64,000 bases of DNA from the NCBI RefSeq assembly GCF_030285365.1, contig NZ_JASVDS010000007.1, forward strand, positions 1 to 64,000, read 5' to 3'. Source of the stretch: Roseateles subflavus (GTDB lineage Bacteria > Pseudomonadota > Gammaproteobacteria > Burkholderiales > Burkholderiaceae_C). The position numbers and the translations under genes are program-made. The notes below the pieces were generated by a model. The model searched no databases. It saw nothing but the letters and a program-made list of their open reading frames with translations, and was not told the origin of the DNA. The first letter of the stretch is position 1; the number at the start of each line of letters is the position of its first letter. Positions 29,750-39,506 of this stretch are shown one piece after another.

Positions 29750-31729
29750 ATGAGAACCCAGCCCATCCGCCCTGCCGAGGTCGACTTCTCCGAACCGGCC
29801 GCCCCCAGCGCGCCGGCCTTCGGCGACGTCTACCATGCCCGTGCCGGCGCCTTCGCGCAGGCCCGCCACGTCTTCCTCGGCGGCAACGGGCTGCCGCAGC
29901 GCTGGCAGGGGCGCGCGCGGTTCGTGATCCTCGAGACCGGCTTCGGGCTGGGCAACAACTTCCTGGCCACCTGGGCCGCCTGGCGAGACGATCCGGCCCG
30001 CGCCGAGCGCCTCGTCTTCATCAGCGTCGAGAAGCACCCGCTGCGCACGGCGGACCTGCAGCAGGCCCACGCGGGCTCCCCCGAGCCGGCGCTCGCCCGC
30101 CAGCTCCTGGCCCAGTGGCCGCCGCTGACCCACAACCTGCACGTGCTGGACTTCGAGCAGGGCCGCGTGCGTCTGATGCTGTGCCTGGGCGAGGCGCGGG
30201 AGTGGCTGGCCGAGCTGGTGGCCGATGTCGACGCCTTCTACCTGGACGGCTTCTCCCCCTCCCTCAACCCGGAGATCTGGGACCCCTACCTGCTGCGCAG
30301 CCTGGGCCGGCTGGCGGCACCGGGTGCGACCGCGGCCACCTGGAGCGTCGCGCGCACGGTGCGCGAGGGCCTGGCCAGCGCGGGCTTCGAGGTCCGCAAG
30401 GCCGAGGGCTTTGCCAGCAAGGGGCAGATGAGCGTGGCGCGCCACCAGCCGCGCCACGTGCCGCAGCGGCCGGCCGGACGCGAAGCCCTGGCCCCGCAGG
30501 CCCGCACGGCCCTCGTGATCGGGGCGGGCATCGCCGGTGCCGCCTGTGCGCACGCCCTGGCCGCGCAGGGGCTGGACGTGAGCCTGCTCGAGGCCCGCGA
30601 CGCCCCCGCGCAGGCCGGCTCGGGCAATCCCGGCGGGCTCTTCCACGGCACGCTGAATCCCGACGACGGCCTGCATGCCCGCTTCAACCGCGCCACGGCG
30701 CTGCACACGCGACGCTGCGCCGACGCGCTGCTCGCCAGCGGCCACCTGCCGTGGCTCCAACGCGGCCTGCTGCGCCTCGATCCTCAGCGGGACCTGGCCA
30801 CGCTGCAGGCCCAGATCGCCCGCCTGGGCCTGCCGCGGGACTACGTCCAGGCCCTGGAAGCCCCGGAGGCCGCGGAGGCCGCCGGCTGGCCCCTGGGCGA
30901 AGCGGCCCGCGGCGGCCCCCCGGCCTGGTTCTACCCGGGCGGCGGTGCCCTGCCCCCGGGCGGGCTCGTGCGGGCGCTGCTGGCGACCGCGGCCCGCCCC
31001 ATCCGCCTGATGTGCGACCGTCCCGTGGCGCGGCTCGCACAGGACGGCGCGCGCTGGCGCTGCCTCGGTGCCGACGGGCAGCTGCTGGCCGAGGCCGACG
31101 CGCTGGTGCTGGCGGCCGGCACCGAGAGCCTGGGCCTGCTCGGCACGCTGGCGGGCCCGGACCTCGGCGGCCTGCTGCCGCCCCTGATGACGCAGCGCGG
31201 CCAGATCAGCCTGCTCGGGCCCGATGCGCTGGCGGCCGCCGGCCTGCAGGCGCCTCGGCTGCCGGTGGCCGGCGCGGGCTATGCGCTGGGCCTGCCGGAC
31301 GGCGGTCTCGTGTTTGGCGCCACACATCAGGAAGGGGACCTGGACCCACAAATCCGGGACAGCGACCACCACGAGAACCTCGCCCAGCTCGCGCTGCTGA
31401 CCCCGCAGGCCCTGCCCCGCCCGGCGCCGGAGCAGGGCCGGGTGGGCTGGCGGCTCATCGCACCGGACCGCCTGCCCCTGGTCGGCGGTCTGGCCGTGCC
31501 ACCCTTGACGGGGCGCACCGACCAGGTGCGGATGATCCCCCGCCTCCCGGGGCTGCTGGTGTGCACGGCCATGGCGTCGCGCGGCTTGACCTGGGCCCTG
31601 CTATGCGGCGAGCTGGCCGCGAGCCGGCTCACCGGGGCGCCCGCGCCGCTCGAGGCGAGCCTGGTGGACGCGGTGGACCCGTTGCGCTTTGCGTGCCGCC
31701 AGACCCGGCCCCAATCCCGACCGGGCTGA
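29750..31729 (+). CDS. mnmC: Bifunctional tRNA mnm5s2U methyltransferase / FAD oxidoreductase MnmC
   Basis: Completes the mnm5s2U34 modification of tRNA wobble uridines. The N-terminal methyltransferase half (MnmD/DUF752, residues about 1-240) contains FVILETGFGLGNNFLATW and DAFYLDGFSPSLNPEIW. The C-terminal FAD half (about 255-659) starts with the dinucleotide motif VIGAGIAGAACAHALAAQG and ends near MASRGLTWALLCGELAAS. Both activities are retained in the 659 residues, similar to the 668 of E. coli. CATACT at 29735-29740 is close to the ATG, so a near-leaderless transcript is conceivable. Confidence 0.95.
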   Translation: MRTQPIRPAEVDFSEPAAPSAPAFGDVYHARAGAFAQARHVFLGGNGLPQRWQGRARFVILETGFGLGNNFLATWAAWRDDPARAERLVFISVEKHPLRTADLQQAHAGSPEPALARQLLAQWPPLTHNLHVLDFEQGRVRLMLCLGEAREWLAELVADVDAFYLDGFSPSLNPEIWDPYLLRSLGRLAAPGATAATWSVARTVREGLASAGFEVRKAEGFASKGQMSVARHQPRHVPQRPAGREALAPQARTALVIGAGIAGAACAHALAAQGLDVSLLEARDAPAQAGSGNPGGLFHGTLNPDDGLHARFNRATALHTRRCADALLASGHLPWLQRGLLRLDPQRDLATLQAQIARLGLPRDYVQALEAPEAAEAAGWPLGEAARGGPPAWFYPGGGALPPGGLVRALLATAARPIRLMCDRPVARLAQDGARWRCLGADGQLLAEADALVLAAGTESLGLLGTLAGPDLGGLLPPLMTQRGQISLLGPDALAAAGLQAPRLPVAGAGYALGLPDGGLVFGATHQEGDLDPQIRDSDHHENLAQLALLTPQALPRPAPEQGRVGWRLIAPDRLPLVGGLAVPPLTGRTDQVRMIPRLPGLLVCTAMASRGLTWALLCGELAASRLTGAPAPLEASLVDAVDPLRFACRQTRPQSRPG

Positions 31730-31821
31730 GCGCCCTTGCCCGAGGGGCTGGACGTGCCGGCCCGAGACGCTAAGCTGATACCAGCGCACCGCCCAGTCCG
31801 CACTGCCAGGAGTCTCAGCAA

Positions 31822-33978
31822 GTGCCCCCATCGATCAGCGGCGCAAGGTCCGACCCTCACGTCATCGCGTCTCCCGCGCGGCCAGCCGACGCCGGGCCGG
31901 ACGAGCTCGAGCAGCTGCTCGCCGGCATGCGGCTCAGCCAGCTTGAATGGCCCGCCGAGAAGCTTCGCGAGGAGCTGGAGCGCGCGAACGGCTTCCGTCC
32001 CGATCCGGCCCAGACCCTGGAGCTGGAGGCCTACCGGCTGCTCCAGGGCATCGGTCGCGACCCGTCCGCCGCACTGCAGCGCCTGCGCCGGGCGCGGGAG
32101 CTGCAGCAGCTCGGCATGACCCTCAAGGCCCCGCTCGCCGAGGCCGCCGCGTGGCGGGTCATGCACACGCTCGAGAGCCTGCTGCAGATGTTCCCGGCCT
32201 CCCTGCACAGCGCCGGCATGGCCGCGAGCCTTTACCTGCAGGGCGGCGAGGACGAACTCGCGCAGCTGATGACGGTGCAGCGCAACAGCGTGCTCTTCCA
32301 CGCCGAGATGTACGAGGAGCTGGGCGCATCCTGCCGGCAGCTGCTCGCCGAAGGCACGCCGCTGCCGCCCGCCTTCCGCCATCGCATCCTCGGCGGCGCC
32401 GGGGCCGCCGGCGCGGCCTTCAGCCTGGCCATCCGCGCGGACGACGACGCCAGCTTCGAGCGTCACCTCGAGGAATCCATCGCCCTGCACCGGGAGGCCA
32501 TGGCCCTGGCCGAGGCCCACGGCCTGGAAGCGCTGGCCTCGGTGAGCCTGACCAATCTCGCGATCGTCGAGGCCACCCGCGGCCACGCCGAGCTCAGCCG
32601 CTCGCTGATGGAGGCGGTAGAGCGCCGGCCGGAGGTCGATCCCAACCGCCCGGGCTGGAAGGAGTGGCACCGCTACTGCGCCGTGCTGGTCAACGCCCAG
32701 CAGAGCGAGGCGGGATGGCAGGCGCTGATGGACGCCGCTCGCGACTACATGGGCCACGGGCTCAACCGCTCCGCGGTGCGGGATGCCTGCCTGCATGCCG
32801 TGAAGCGCCTCGGGCGCCGGCTGGGTCGGATGGGCGATGCATTGTGGGCGGCAGAGCGGCTGAACGAGCTGCGCCAGGCGTCCTACCTGCAGCTGGCTCA
32901 CACGCTGAGCGACACGGTGGACGCCGTGCTCGAACGGCCCCACCTGATCCACGAGCGCGAGGCCCTCGCCCAGCGCGGCTCCGACCTCGAGAGCTCGCTG
33001 GCCCAGCGCAATGCCGAGCTGTCCGACACCCTCGCCCGGCTGCAGGCGGAGATCTCCATCCGCCAGGCCACGGAGATGGCGCTGCAGAAGGCCCACGATG
33101 AGCTCGAAGCCCAGGTGCGCGAGCGAAGCGCCCAGCTGGAGCAGGCCATGCGCACGCTGATGCAGCACGAGAAGCAGCTGGCGCTCTCGCGCATGGTGGC
33201 CGGCATGGCTCACGAGATGAACACGCCGCTGGACAACGCGCGCATGGGCGCCTCGCTCATCGGCGAGCGGGCGCAGCAGCTGCGCCAGCGGCTCCAGGAA
33301 AACAGCCTGCGCCGGGGCGAGCTGGCCGACCTGCTGGTGCAGCTGGACGGCGGCAGCGACCTCATCGACCGGGGTCTCGTGCGTGTGGCGCAACTCGTGC
33401 AGCGCTTCAAGACGCTAGGCCACGATGACGGGCAGCAGGAACGCAGCGATCTGGACCTCAGCGCACTCGTCCAGCTCAGCGCCTCCAGCTGGCGCCAGGC
33501 GCTGGCCGAGGCCGGCGTGGAGCTGCGCCTCAACCTGCCGGCCCACTGTCCCTTCCGCGCGCACCCGCAGGACCTGCAGCACGTGCTGCAGCAGCTGCTG
33601 GAGAACAGCCTGATCCACGGCTTCAGGCAGGGTCGGCAGGGAACGATCTGGATCGACCTGTCGGTCGAGAATCTCGAAAACGCCACAGATCCGCCGCTGG
33701 AGCACACGACTCTCACGGGCCGCGAGCTGCCGCCCGAAACGACGCTGGTCCGCCTGCACTGGCGGGACGACGGCGTCGGCATCCCCGCCGAGCACCTCCC
33801 GCGCGTCCTGGAGCCCTTCTACACCACGCAGCTGGGCCGCAGCGGCGTGGGCCTGGGCCTCACCAGCGTGCACCGGCTCGTCGTCGAGCGCATGGGCGGC
33901 GCCCTCACGCTGCAGAGCGAACCCGGCCAGGGCACGGCCGTGACCATCCGCTTGCCCATGACATTCAAGGAAGTCTGA
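31822..33978 (+). CDS. Soluble orphan sensor histidine kinase with helical (TPR-like) N-terminus
   Basis: A 718-residue kinase with no membrane segment. The GTG start at 31822 follows AGGAG. Residues about 30-380 form a helical domain with TPR-like spacing (LEAYRLLQGIGRDPSAALQR, SVSLTNLAIVEATRGHAELS). A coiled coil follows (ALAQRGSDLESSLAQRNAEL), then the H-box MAGMAHEMNTPLDNARMG-type sequence around residue 475, and an ATPase domain with N-box LLENSLIHGF, G1 RDDGVGIPAEH, F-box EPFYTT and G2 GVGLGLTSVHRL. No response regulator is adjacent, so its partner is unknown. It precedes the secreted M4 protease gene by 194 bases. Confidence 0.88.
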   Translation: MPPSISGARSDPHVIASPARPADAGPDELEQLLAGMRLSQLEWPAEKLREELERANGFRPDPAQTLELEAYRLLQGIGRDPSAALQRLRRARELQQLGMTLKAPLAEAAAWRVMHTLESLLQMFPASLHSAGMAASLYLQGGEDELAQLMTVQRNSVLFHAEMYEELGASCRQLLAEGTPLPPAFRHRILGGAGAAGAAFSLAIRADDDASFERHLEESIALHREAMALAEAHGLEALASVSLTNLAIVEATRGHAELSRSLMEAVERRPEVDPNRPGWKEWHRYCAVLVNAQQSEAGWQALMDAARDYMGHGLNRSAVRDACLHAVKRLGRRLGRMGDALWAAERLNELRQASYLQLAHTLSDTVDAVLERPHLIHEREALAQRGSDLESSLAQRNAELSDTLARLQAEISIRQATEMALQKAHDELEAQVRERSAQLEQAMRTLMQHEKQLALSRMVAGMAHEMNTPLDNARMGASLIGERAQQLRQRLQENSLRRGELADLLVQLDGGSDLIDRGLVRVAQLVQRFKTLGHDDGQQERSDLDLSALVQLSASSWRQALAEAGVELRLNLPAHCPFRAHPQDLQHVLQQLLENSLIHGFRQGRQGTIWIDLSVENLENATDPPLEHTTLTGRELPPETTLVRLHWRDDGVGIPAEHLPRVLEPFYTTQLGRSGVGLGLTSVHRLVVERMGGALTLQSEPGQGTAVTIRLPMTFKEV

Positions 33979-34003
33979 CTTCGCAAACCGGAAAGCCACA
34001 CCT

Positions 34004-34017
34004 ATGACATTCGTCAT
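34004..34017. promoter_or_regulatory. Inverted repeat upstream of the M4 protease gene
   Basis: ATGAC-ATTC-GTCAT, a perfect 5-bp-armed dyad with 4-base spacer, 155 bases before the protease start codon and just after the kinase stop. Plausible operator; the binding protein is not known. Confidence 0.45.
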
Positions 34018-34172
34018 GGTCTGCGCAAGTGAGGGGCAACACCAAGAGGGATTCTGAGGAGCACGCGAGGAAACAACTTGTCGCAAATTTGCTGGGTGCC
34101 CCGAGTTCCCCTCCTCGGCAAGCCACCCAAAAACACAAGGATCCCCGGATCCAGCGCAAGACGGAGTACACG

Positions 34173-35732
34173 ATGAAGAAGTCTAGGTCCCTGAACAGCA
34201 TCAGCATCGCCGTGGCCGCCCTGGCGGGCCTCATGCTGGCCCCCCTGACCGCTCAAGCCGACCCGCAAGGCCGCGCGCTGGGTCACATCAAGCAGTTCTC
34301 CGGGCGCAGCCTGCACGGCAGCGGCCATGACTACAGCGTGCGCGACGTGATCGTCGATGCCGACGGCACCGAGCACGTCCGCTTCGACCGCACCGTCGAT
34401 GGCCTGCGCGTGATCGGCGGCGACCTGGTCGTGCGCTCGGATCGCAACGGCAGCCTGCAGGCCATGCACCACACGCTGGCCCGCGAGCCCAAGGTCGTGA
34501 CCAAGCCGGCCGTCTCGCTCGGCCAGGCCAAGCAGCTGGCCGTCGCCAAGCATGGCGGCGCCGACATGGGCGCCAAGCCCGAGCTCGTGATCTACGCCCG
34601 TGGCGAGCAGCCCCGCCTGGCCTGGGACGTGCTGGTCGGCGGCGAGGAAGCCGACGGCACGCCCTTCGAGAAGCACGCCATCATCGACGCCCAGACCGGC
34701 GCCCACCTGGACATGTGGAATGACATCCACACGGCCGCGGCCACCGGCACCGGCAAGAGCCTGTACAGCGGCACGGTCACCCTGACGACCAACTCGATCT
34801 CCGGCGGCTACGAGCTGCGCGACCCGGCCCGCGGCAGCACCTACACCACCAACATGAACAAGAAGACGGCCGGCAACGGCACGATCTTCACGGACACCGA
34901 CAACGTCTGGGGCACCGGCACCACGGCCGACCTGGCCTCCGCCGCCGTCGATGCCCAGTACGGCACCGCCGTCACCTGGGACTACTACAAGAACGTGCAC
35001 GGCCGCAGCGGCATCGCCAACGACGGCAAGGGCGCCTTCAACCGCGTGCACTACGGCCGCAACTACGCCAACGCCTTCTGGTCCGACTCCTGCTTCTGCA
35101 TGACCTACGGCGACGGCGACGGCACCAGCCTCAAGTCCCTCGTCTCCCTGGACGTGGCCGGCCATGAAATGACTCACGGCGTCACGAGCCGCACCGCCAA
35201 CCTGACCTACTCCGGCGAATCCGGCGGCCTCAACGAAGCCACCTCGGACATCTTCGGCACCATGGTCGAGTTCTATGCCGCCAACGGCAGCGACGCCGGC
35301 GACTACCTGATCGGTGAGAAGGTCATGGTGAAGTCGGCCTTCCTGCGCAACATGATGAAGCCGAGCGCCGACGGCGCCTCCGCCGACTGCTGGTACAGCG
35401 GCGTGGGCAGCCTCGACGTGCACTACAGCTCGGGCGTGGCCAACCACTTCTACTTCATGCTCGCCGAGGGCACCAGCAGCAGCCTGGGCAGCAGCCCCAC
35501 CTGCAAGGCCGGCGACACCCGCGTGGCCACCGGCACGGGCAGCCTGACCGGCATCGGCCGCGATGCCGCCGCCAAGATCTGGTACCGCGCGCTGACCACC
35601 AAGATGACCTCCAGCACCAACTACGCCGGCGCCCGCGCCGCCACCATCGCCGCGGCCAACGAGCTGTACGGCGCTGGCAGCACGCAGGCCAATGCCGTGG
35701 CCGCGGCCTGGACGGCCGTCAACGTGAACTGA
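34173..35732 (+). CDS. Secreted M4-family (thermolysin-like) zinc metalloprotease
   Basis: Extracellular endopeptidase precursor, 519 residues from ATG 34173. A signal peptide (KKSRSLNSISIAVAALAGLM, ending LTAQA) leads to a propeptide of about 170 residues with VGGEEADGTPFEKHAIIDAQ (FTP/PepSY-like). The catalytic domain has HEMTH (zinc ligands and catalytic Glu), GGLNEATSDIFGTMVEF with the third ligand Glu, and the active-site histidine in DVHYSSGVANHF. Two cysteine pairs (SDSCFCMTYG; DCWYSG and PTCKAG) could form disulfides. Secretion beyond the outer membrane is likely by type II secretion (inference). A dyad lies upstream and a terminator downstream, so it is monocistronic. Confidence 0.95.
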   Translation: MKKSRSLNSISIAVAALAGLMLAPLTAQADPQGRALGHIKQFSGRSLHGSGHDYSVRDVIVDADGTEHVRFDRTVDGLRVIGGDLVVRSDRNGSLQAMHHTLAREPKVVTKPAVSLGQAKQLAVAKHGGADMGAKPELVIYARGEQPRLAWDVLVGGEEADGTPFEKHAIIDAQTGAHLDMWNDIHTAAATGTGKSLYSGTVTLTTNSISGGYELRDPARGSTYTTNMNKKTAGNGTIFTDTDNVWGTGTTADLASAAVDAQYGTAVTWDYYKNVHGRSGIANDGKGAFNRVHYGRNYANAFWSDSCFCMTYGDGDGTSLKSLVSLDVAGHEMTHGVTSRTANLTYSGESGGLNEATSDIFGTMVEFYAANGSDAGDYLIGEKVMVKSAFLRNMMKPSADGASADCWYSGVGSLDVHYSSGVANHFYFMLAEGTSSSLGSSPTCKAGDTRVATGTGSLTGIGRDAAAKIWYRALTTKMTSSTNYAGARAATIAAANELYGAGSTQANAVAAAWTAVNVN

Positions 35733-35791
35733 GCTTGAGGCCAGCAGGCGCCCAGGCCCTCGCGGCCGTCGGCGCCTCGGCCGCCAGTGAC

Positions 35792-35821
35792 AAGGGGAAG
35801 CCAGCCGGCTTCCCCTTTTTC
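35792..35821 (+). terminator. Terminator of the M4 protease gene
   Basis: AAGGGGAAGCC (35792-35802), loop AGCC, then GGCTTCCCCTT (35807-35817) and further T. Confidence 0.93.
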
Positions 35822-35868
35822 ATGGCCTGCCACGGGCACTCAGCCTGGGACGATCCCGGCGCCGCCGG

Positions 35869-36453
35869 TCACTGCTGCCAGCGGTCCTTGCCGAGGCGCC
35901 TCGCCTGCGCGGAAGGCAGCCAGACCGTGCCGTGCACCCACTGCCGCAGCTTCAGGGACAGCGGCTCCGGGCGGCCCTCCAGATAGGTCAGCACCGCCGG
36001 CGCGCTGAGCCAGACGCGGCCGTCGCGCTGGATGCACAGCGTCTGCTGCTGGGCATGTCGCAGGAACTGGCGACTGATGGCGAAGCCGAGCACGCGCTCG
36101 AGGTCGTCCGTGGCGAGCCAGCGCTCGCCCGGCAGCCATTCCACGACGCGGATCGGCTTGCCGCGAAAGGCGTAGTACTGCCCCTGCACGTCCGACAGCG
36201 CCTGCTCGCGAAGGCCCGAGAAGAGCCCGTGCACGAGCGCCATCAGCTCGGGCGTGAACAGCCAGGCCGGCACCCAGCCGACCATCGCGGCACGGATCCA
36301 GCGCCATTCCTCCTGCCCGGCCATCACGTAGGACAGGGCCAGGGCACTCGCCATGAAGCGCAGGATCAGGCTGGCCGCGAACTGGTAGCGCCGGTGGTGG
36401 CGCTCCTCGAAGGCTCGCCGGCCCAGCAGGTAGGCCAGGGTGTCGCGGACCAC
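35869..36453 (-). CDS. Uncharacterised membrane protein, C-terminus faintly BRO-N-like
   Basis: I do not recognise this 194-residue protein. It begins with GTG 10 bases after the rpiA stop. Residues about 20-45 (YQFAASLILRFMASALALSY) and 50-75 (IRAAMVGWVPAWLFTPELMA) look membrane-spanning. The remaining 110 residues are soluble: FRGKPIRVVEWLPGERWLAT, a middle with VLGF, then VWLSAPAVLTYLEGRPEPL and LRQWVHGTVWLPSAQAR. By eye these resemble the order of blocks in phage BRO-N antirepressor domains (changeable residue, 'WF', then 'RW..EVLP'), but identity is too low for a call. Cotranscription with rpiA is likely. Confidence 0.6.
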   Translation of the reverse strand: MVRDTLAYLLGRRAFEERHHRRYQFAASLILRFMASALALSYVMAGQEEWRWIRAAMVGWVPAWLFTPELMALVHGLFSGLREQALSDVQGQYYAFRGKPIRVVEWLPGERWLATDDLERVLGFAISRQFLRHAQQQTLCIQRDGRVWLSAPAVLTYLEGRPEPLSLKLRQWVHGTVWLPSAQARRLGKDRWQQ

Positions 36454-36463
36454 CGCCGCGGGC

Positions 36464-37126
36464 TCAGGCGAAGGTGAGCGTCTTGACGCCCTCGGCCGTG
36501 CCGAGCAGGCACACGCCGGCCTTGTTGCGGGCGAAGACGCCCACGGTGACCACGCCGGGCCACTGGTTCACGTCGGCCTCGAAGGCAGCCGGATCCGTGA
36601 TGGACAGACCGCGCACGTCGAGGATGTGGCAGCCGTTGTCCGTCACCACGCCGGCACGCAGCTGCGCCTCGGCGCCCATGGCGGCGAAGCGGCGGGCGAT
36701 CTGGGCGGCGGCCATGGGGATGACCTCCACCGGCAGCGGGAACTTGCCCAGCGTCGGCACGAGCTTGGACTCGTCGGCGATGCAGACGAAGGTCTCGGCC
36801 AGGTCCGCGACGATCTTCTCGCGGGTCAGCGCAGCACCGCCGCCCTTGACCATGTGGCCCTGGTGGTCGATCTCGTCGGCGCCGTCGATGTAGACCTTCA
36901 GGCCCTTCACCTCGGCGGCCTCGAGCACGGGAATGCCCAGCGCCTTCATGCGCTCGGTGGAACGCACGGAGCTGGAGACAGCGCCGGCGATCTTCCGGCC
37001 GCTGGCGGCCAGGGCGTCGATGAACTTGTCCACCGTCGAGCCGGTGCCGACGCCCACGATGGCGCCTTCCTGCACATAGGCCATCGCAGCCTGGCCGACG
37101 AGGGCCTTGAGTTCGTCTTGGGTCAT
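36464..37126 (-). CDS. rpiA: Ribose-5-phosphate isomerase A
   Basis: Interconverts ribose 5-phosphate and ribulose 5-phosphate in the pentose phosphate pathway. Phosphate-binding loop [16 protein letters not shown] near residues 25-40, the active-site segment [20 protein letters not shown] with Asp/Lys/Gly, and the loop [20 protein letters not shown] with ESK. At 220 residues it has the standard length. Followed on the same strand by the unknown membrane gene. Upstream, across 66 bases, lies the DAHP synthase gene, also on the minus strand. Confidence 0.97.
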   Translation of the reverse strand: MTQDELKALVGQAAMAYVQEGAIVGVGTGSTVDKFIDALAASGRKIAGAVSSSVRSTERMKALGIPVLEAAEVKGLKVYIDGADEIDHQGHMVKGGGAALTREKIVADLAETFVCIADESKLVPTLGKFPLPVEVIPMAAAQIARRFAAMGAEAQLRAGVVTDNGCHILDVRGLSITDPAAFEADVNQWPGVVTVGVFARNKAGVCLLGTAEGVKTLTFA

Positions 37127-37151
37127 TGCAGTCTTTCCGGGGGTTCTGAAG

Positions 37152-37164
37152 AGGGTCAGGTCTT
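37152..37164 (+). repeat. Copy 4 of 13-base motif GGGGTCAGGTCTT (one mismatch)
   Basis: Reads AGGGTCAGGTCTT in the gap between the DAHP synthase stop and the rpiA start. Confidence 0.5.
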
Positions 37165-37192
37165 GCCAGGCGGGGATCCGGCCATCAGGCCA

Positions 37193-38323
37193 TCAGGCCT
37201 GGCGGGCGCGGCGGGCCTTCACGGCGGCGGCGAGCTCGCGCAGCAGGGGCTCCGTCTGCACCCAGCCCAGGCAGGCGTCGGTGATGGAGACGCCGGGCTT
37301 GAGGTCGGCACGCGTCTGGCCGTCCAGCAGGTCCTGGCGGCCGGCCTGCAGGTGGGACTCGATCATCACGCCGGTGATGCGGCTGTCCCCGCCGGAGATC
37401 TGGGCGGCGACGTCACGGCCGACATCGATCTGGCGCTCGAACTTCTTGCTGGAGTTGGCATGCGAGAAGTCGATCATCACCTGCTCGCGCAGGCCGGCGG
37501 ACTTCAGTGCGTCGCAGGCGGCCTGCACCGAGGCGGCGTCGTAGTTGGGCGTCTTGCCGCCGCGCAGGATCAGGTGGCAGTCGTCGTTGCCGCGGGTCTC
37601 GAAGATGGCGGCGGCGCCCATCTTGGTCATGCCCATGAAGGCATGGCTGGCGCGGGCGGCCAGCACGGCGTCGGCCGCGACCTTGATGCCGCCGTCCGTC
37701 GCGTTCTTGAAGCCGACCGGGCAGGACAGGCCGGACGCCAGCTGGCGGTGGCTCTGGCTCTCGGTCGTGCGGGCCCCGATGGCGCCCCAGGCGATGAGGT
37801 CGGAGATGTACTGCGGCGAGAGCAGGTCCAGGAACTCCGTGCCGGCGGGCAGGCCCAGCGCCGTCACGTCCAGCAGCAGCTGGCGCGCCAGGCGCAGGCC
37901 TTCGTTCATGTGGAAGCTGCCGTCCAGGCGCGGGTCGTTGATGTAGCCCTTCCAGCCGACGGTGGTGCGCGGCTTCTCGAAGTAGACGCGCATCACCAGC
38001 AGCAGCTCGCCCTTCATCTCGTCGCGGGCCTTCTTGAGCAGGCGGGCGTAGTCCATGGCCTGGTCGTGGTCGTGGATGGAGCACGGGCCCACCACCACCA
38101 GCAGGCGGTCGTCGCGGCCGTGCAGCACGTCGCTGATCTCGTGGCGGGCGCGCTCGACGACGTTGAGGGCCTCGTCGGAGATGGGCAGCTCGTCCAGCAG
38201 CAGGGCGGGCGAGATCAGGGGGCGCACGGCGCCGATGCGGGTGTCATCGGTGCGGGTGGTGTCACGGGTGCTGTCGCGCGAGCCGATCTCGCGGTCATTC
38301 TGGGGATGGTCGAGGGATTTCAT
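37193..38323 (-). CDS. 3-deoxy-7-phosphoheptulonate synthase, class I (AroF/G/H type)
   Basis: First step of the shikimate pathway: condenses phosphoenolpyruvate and erythrose 4-phosphate. Class I signatures are [20 protein letters not shown] near residue 70, [15 protein letters not shown], a [17 protein letters not shown] segment, [13 protein letters not shown], and the metal/substrate end [17 protein letters not shown]. At 376 residues it is slightly longer than E. coli AroG (350) because of the N-terminal extension. Which aromatic amino acid feeds back cannot be told from sequence alone. It is divergent from pyrD. Confidence 0.95.
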   Translation of the reverse strand: MKSLDHPQNDREIGSRDSTRDTTRTDDTRIGAVRPLISPALLLDELPISDEALNVVERARHEISDVLHGRDDRLLVVVGPCSIHDHDQAMDYARLLKKARDEMKGELLLVMRVYFEKPRTTVGWKGYINDPRLDGSFHMNEGLRLARQLLLDVTALGLPAGTEFLDLLSPQYISDLIAWGAIGARTTESQSHRQLASGLSCPVGFKNATDGGIKVAADAVLAARASHAFMGMTKMGAAAIFETRGNDDCHLILRGGKTPNYDAASVQAACDALKSAGLREQVMIDFSHANSSKKFERQIDVGRDVAAQISGGDSRITGVMIESHLQAGRQDLLDGQTRADLKPGVSITDACLGWVQTEPLLRELAAAVKARRARQA

Positions 38324-38441
38324 GAGGGCTGGGCAGAGGCGGGATTGCCCCGATTATCAGCGAGGGCGGATGCGACAATCGCCCCCACCCCTACAAGCCT
38401 ATGCCCCTGGCCTCACGCCGCCGGGGCGCCGCCGTGCCGCC

Positions 38442-39488
38442 ATGTCCCTGATCCCCTACGCCCTGACCCGCCCCTTCCTCTTCGGCATGGACCCCGAGCA
38501 TGCCCACGAAGTGACGCTGGGCTCCATCGCCCGCTTCCAGAACACGCCGCTGCAGTGCCTGTGGTCGCAGAGCCGCGTGAGCGACCCCGTGCAGCTGGCC
38601 GGCCTGCGCTTCCCCAACCGCGTGGGCCTGGCCGCCGGCCTGGACAAGAACGGCCGCTGCATCGACGGCCTGGGCGCCATGGGCTTCGGCTTCATCGAGG
38701 TCGGCACCGTCACGCCCAAGGGCCAGCCGGGCAATGACAAGCCGCGCATGTTCCGCCTGCCTGCGGCCAACGCGCTGATCAACCGCCTGGGCTTCAACAA
38801 CGAAGGCCTGGACAGCTTCATCGCCAACGTGAAGCAGGCCCACAGCTTCAGGCAGGCCGGCGGCCTGCTGGGCCTGAACATCGGCAAGAACGCCGTCACG
38901 CCCATCGAGCACGCGGTGGACGACTACCTGATCGGCCTGGCCGGCGTGTACCCGCATGCCGACTACATCACCGTCAACATCTCCAGCCCCAACACCAAGA
39001 ACCTGCGCGCCCTGCAGAGCGACGAGGCGCTGGACGCCCTGCTCTCGCGCCTGCAGGAACGCAAGCTGCAGCTGCAGGCCGAGCACGGCCGCGTGGTGCC
39101 GATGTTCCTGAAGATCGCGCCGGACCTGGACGAGGACCAGGTCGTGGTGATCGCCCGCACGCTGAAGGCCAACGGCATCGATGGCGTCATCGCCACCAAC
39201 ACGACCATCGGCCGCGAGGCCGTGAAGGGCCTGCCGCATGCCGAGGAGACGGGCGGGCTCTCAGGCCAGCCCGTGTTCGAGCCCAGCAACCGCGTGATCC
39301 GCCTGCTGCGCGCCGAGCTCGGTGCGGGCTATCCCATCATCGGCGCCGGCGGCGTGATGAGCGGTGAGCACGCCCGCGCCAAGCTGCAGGCGGGGGCCGA
39401 TCTGGTGCAGGTCTACACGGGCCTCATCTACAAGGGCTCGGCCCTGGTGCCCGAGTGCGCCCGTGCGCTGCAGGGCTTCAAGGGCTGA
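38442..39488 (+). CDS. pyrD: Dihydroorotate dehydrogenase (quinone), class 2
   Basis: Membrane-associated FMN enzyme of pyrimidine synthesis, passing electrons to quinone. The amphipathic N-terminus ([20 protein letters not shown]) is the class 2 membrane-docking extension. Core motifs: [55 protein letters not shown] with catalytic Ser, and [12 protein letters not shown]. The ATG at 38442 gives 348 residues, close to E. coli PyrD (336). The spacing to the next gene, 18 bases, suggests cotranscription with the CYTH phosphatase. Confidence 0.96.
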   Translation: MSLIPYALTRPFLFGMDPEHAHEVTLGSIARFQNTPLQCLWSQSRVSDPVQLAGLRFPNRVGLAAGLDKNGRCIDGLGAMGFGFIEVGTVTPKGQPGNDKPRMFRLPAANALINRLGFNNEGLDSFIANVKQAHSFRQAGGLLGLNIGKNAVTPIEHAVDDYLIGLAGVYPHADYITVNISSPNTKNLRALQSDEALDALLSRLQERKLQLQAEHGRVVPMFLKIAPDLDEDQVVVIARTLKANGIDGVIATNTTIGREAVKGLPHAEETGGLSGQPVFEPSNRVIRLLRAELGAGYPIIGAGGVMSGEHARAKLQAGADLVQVYTGLIYKGSALVPECARALQGFKG

Positions 39489-39506
39489 GGGCGGGACGCA
39501 AAGCAC

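Noticed and set aside
29360-33393. Reverse-strand frames across mnmC and the orphan kinase
   Set aside because: Shadows of well-supported forward genes.
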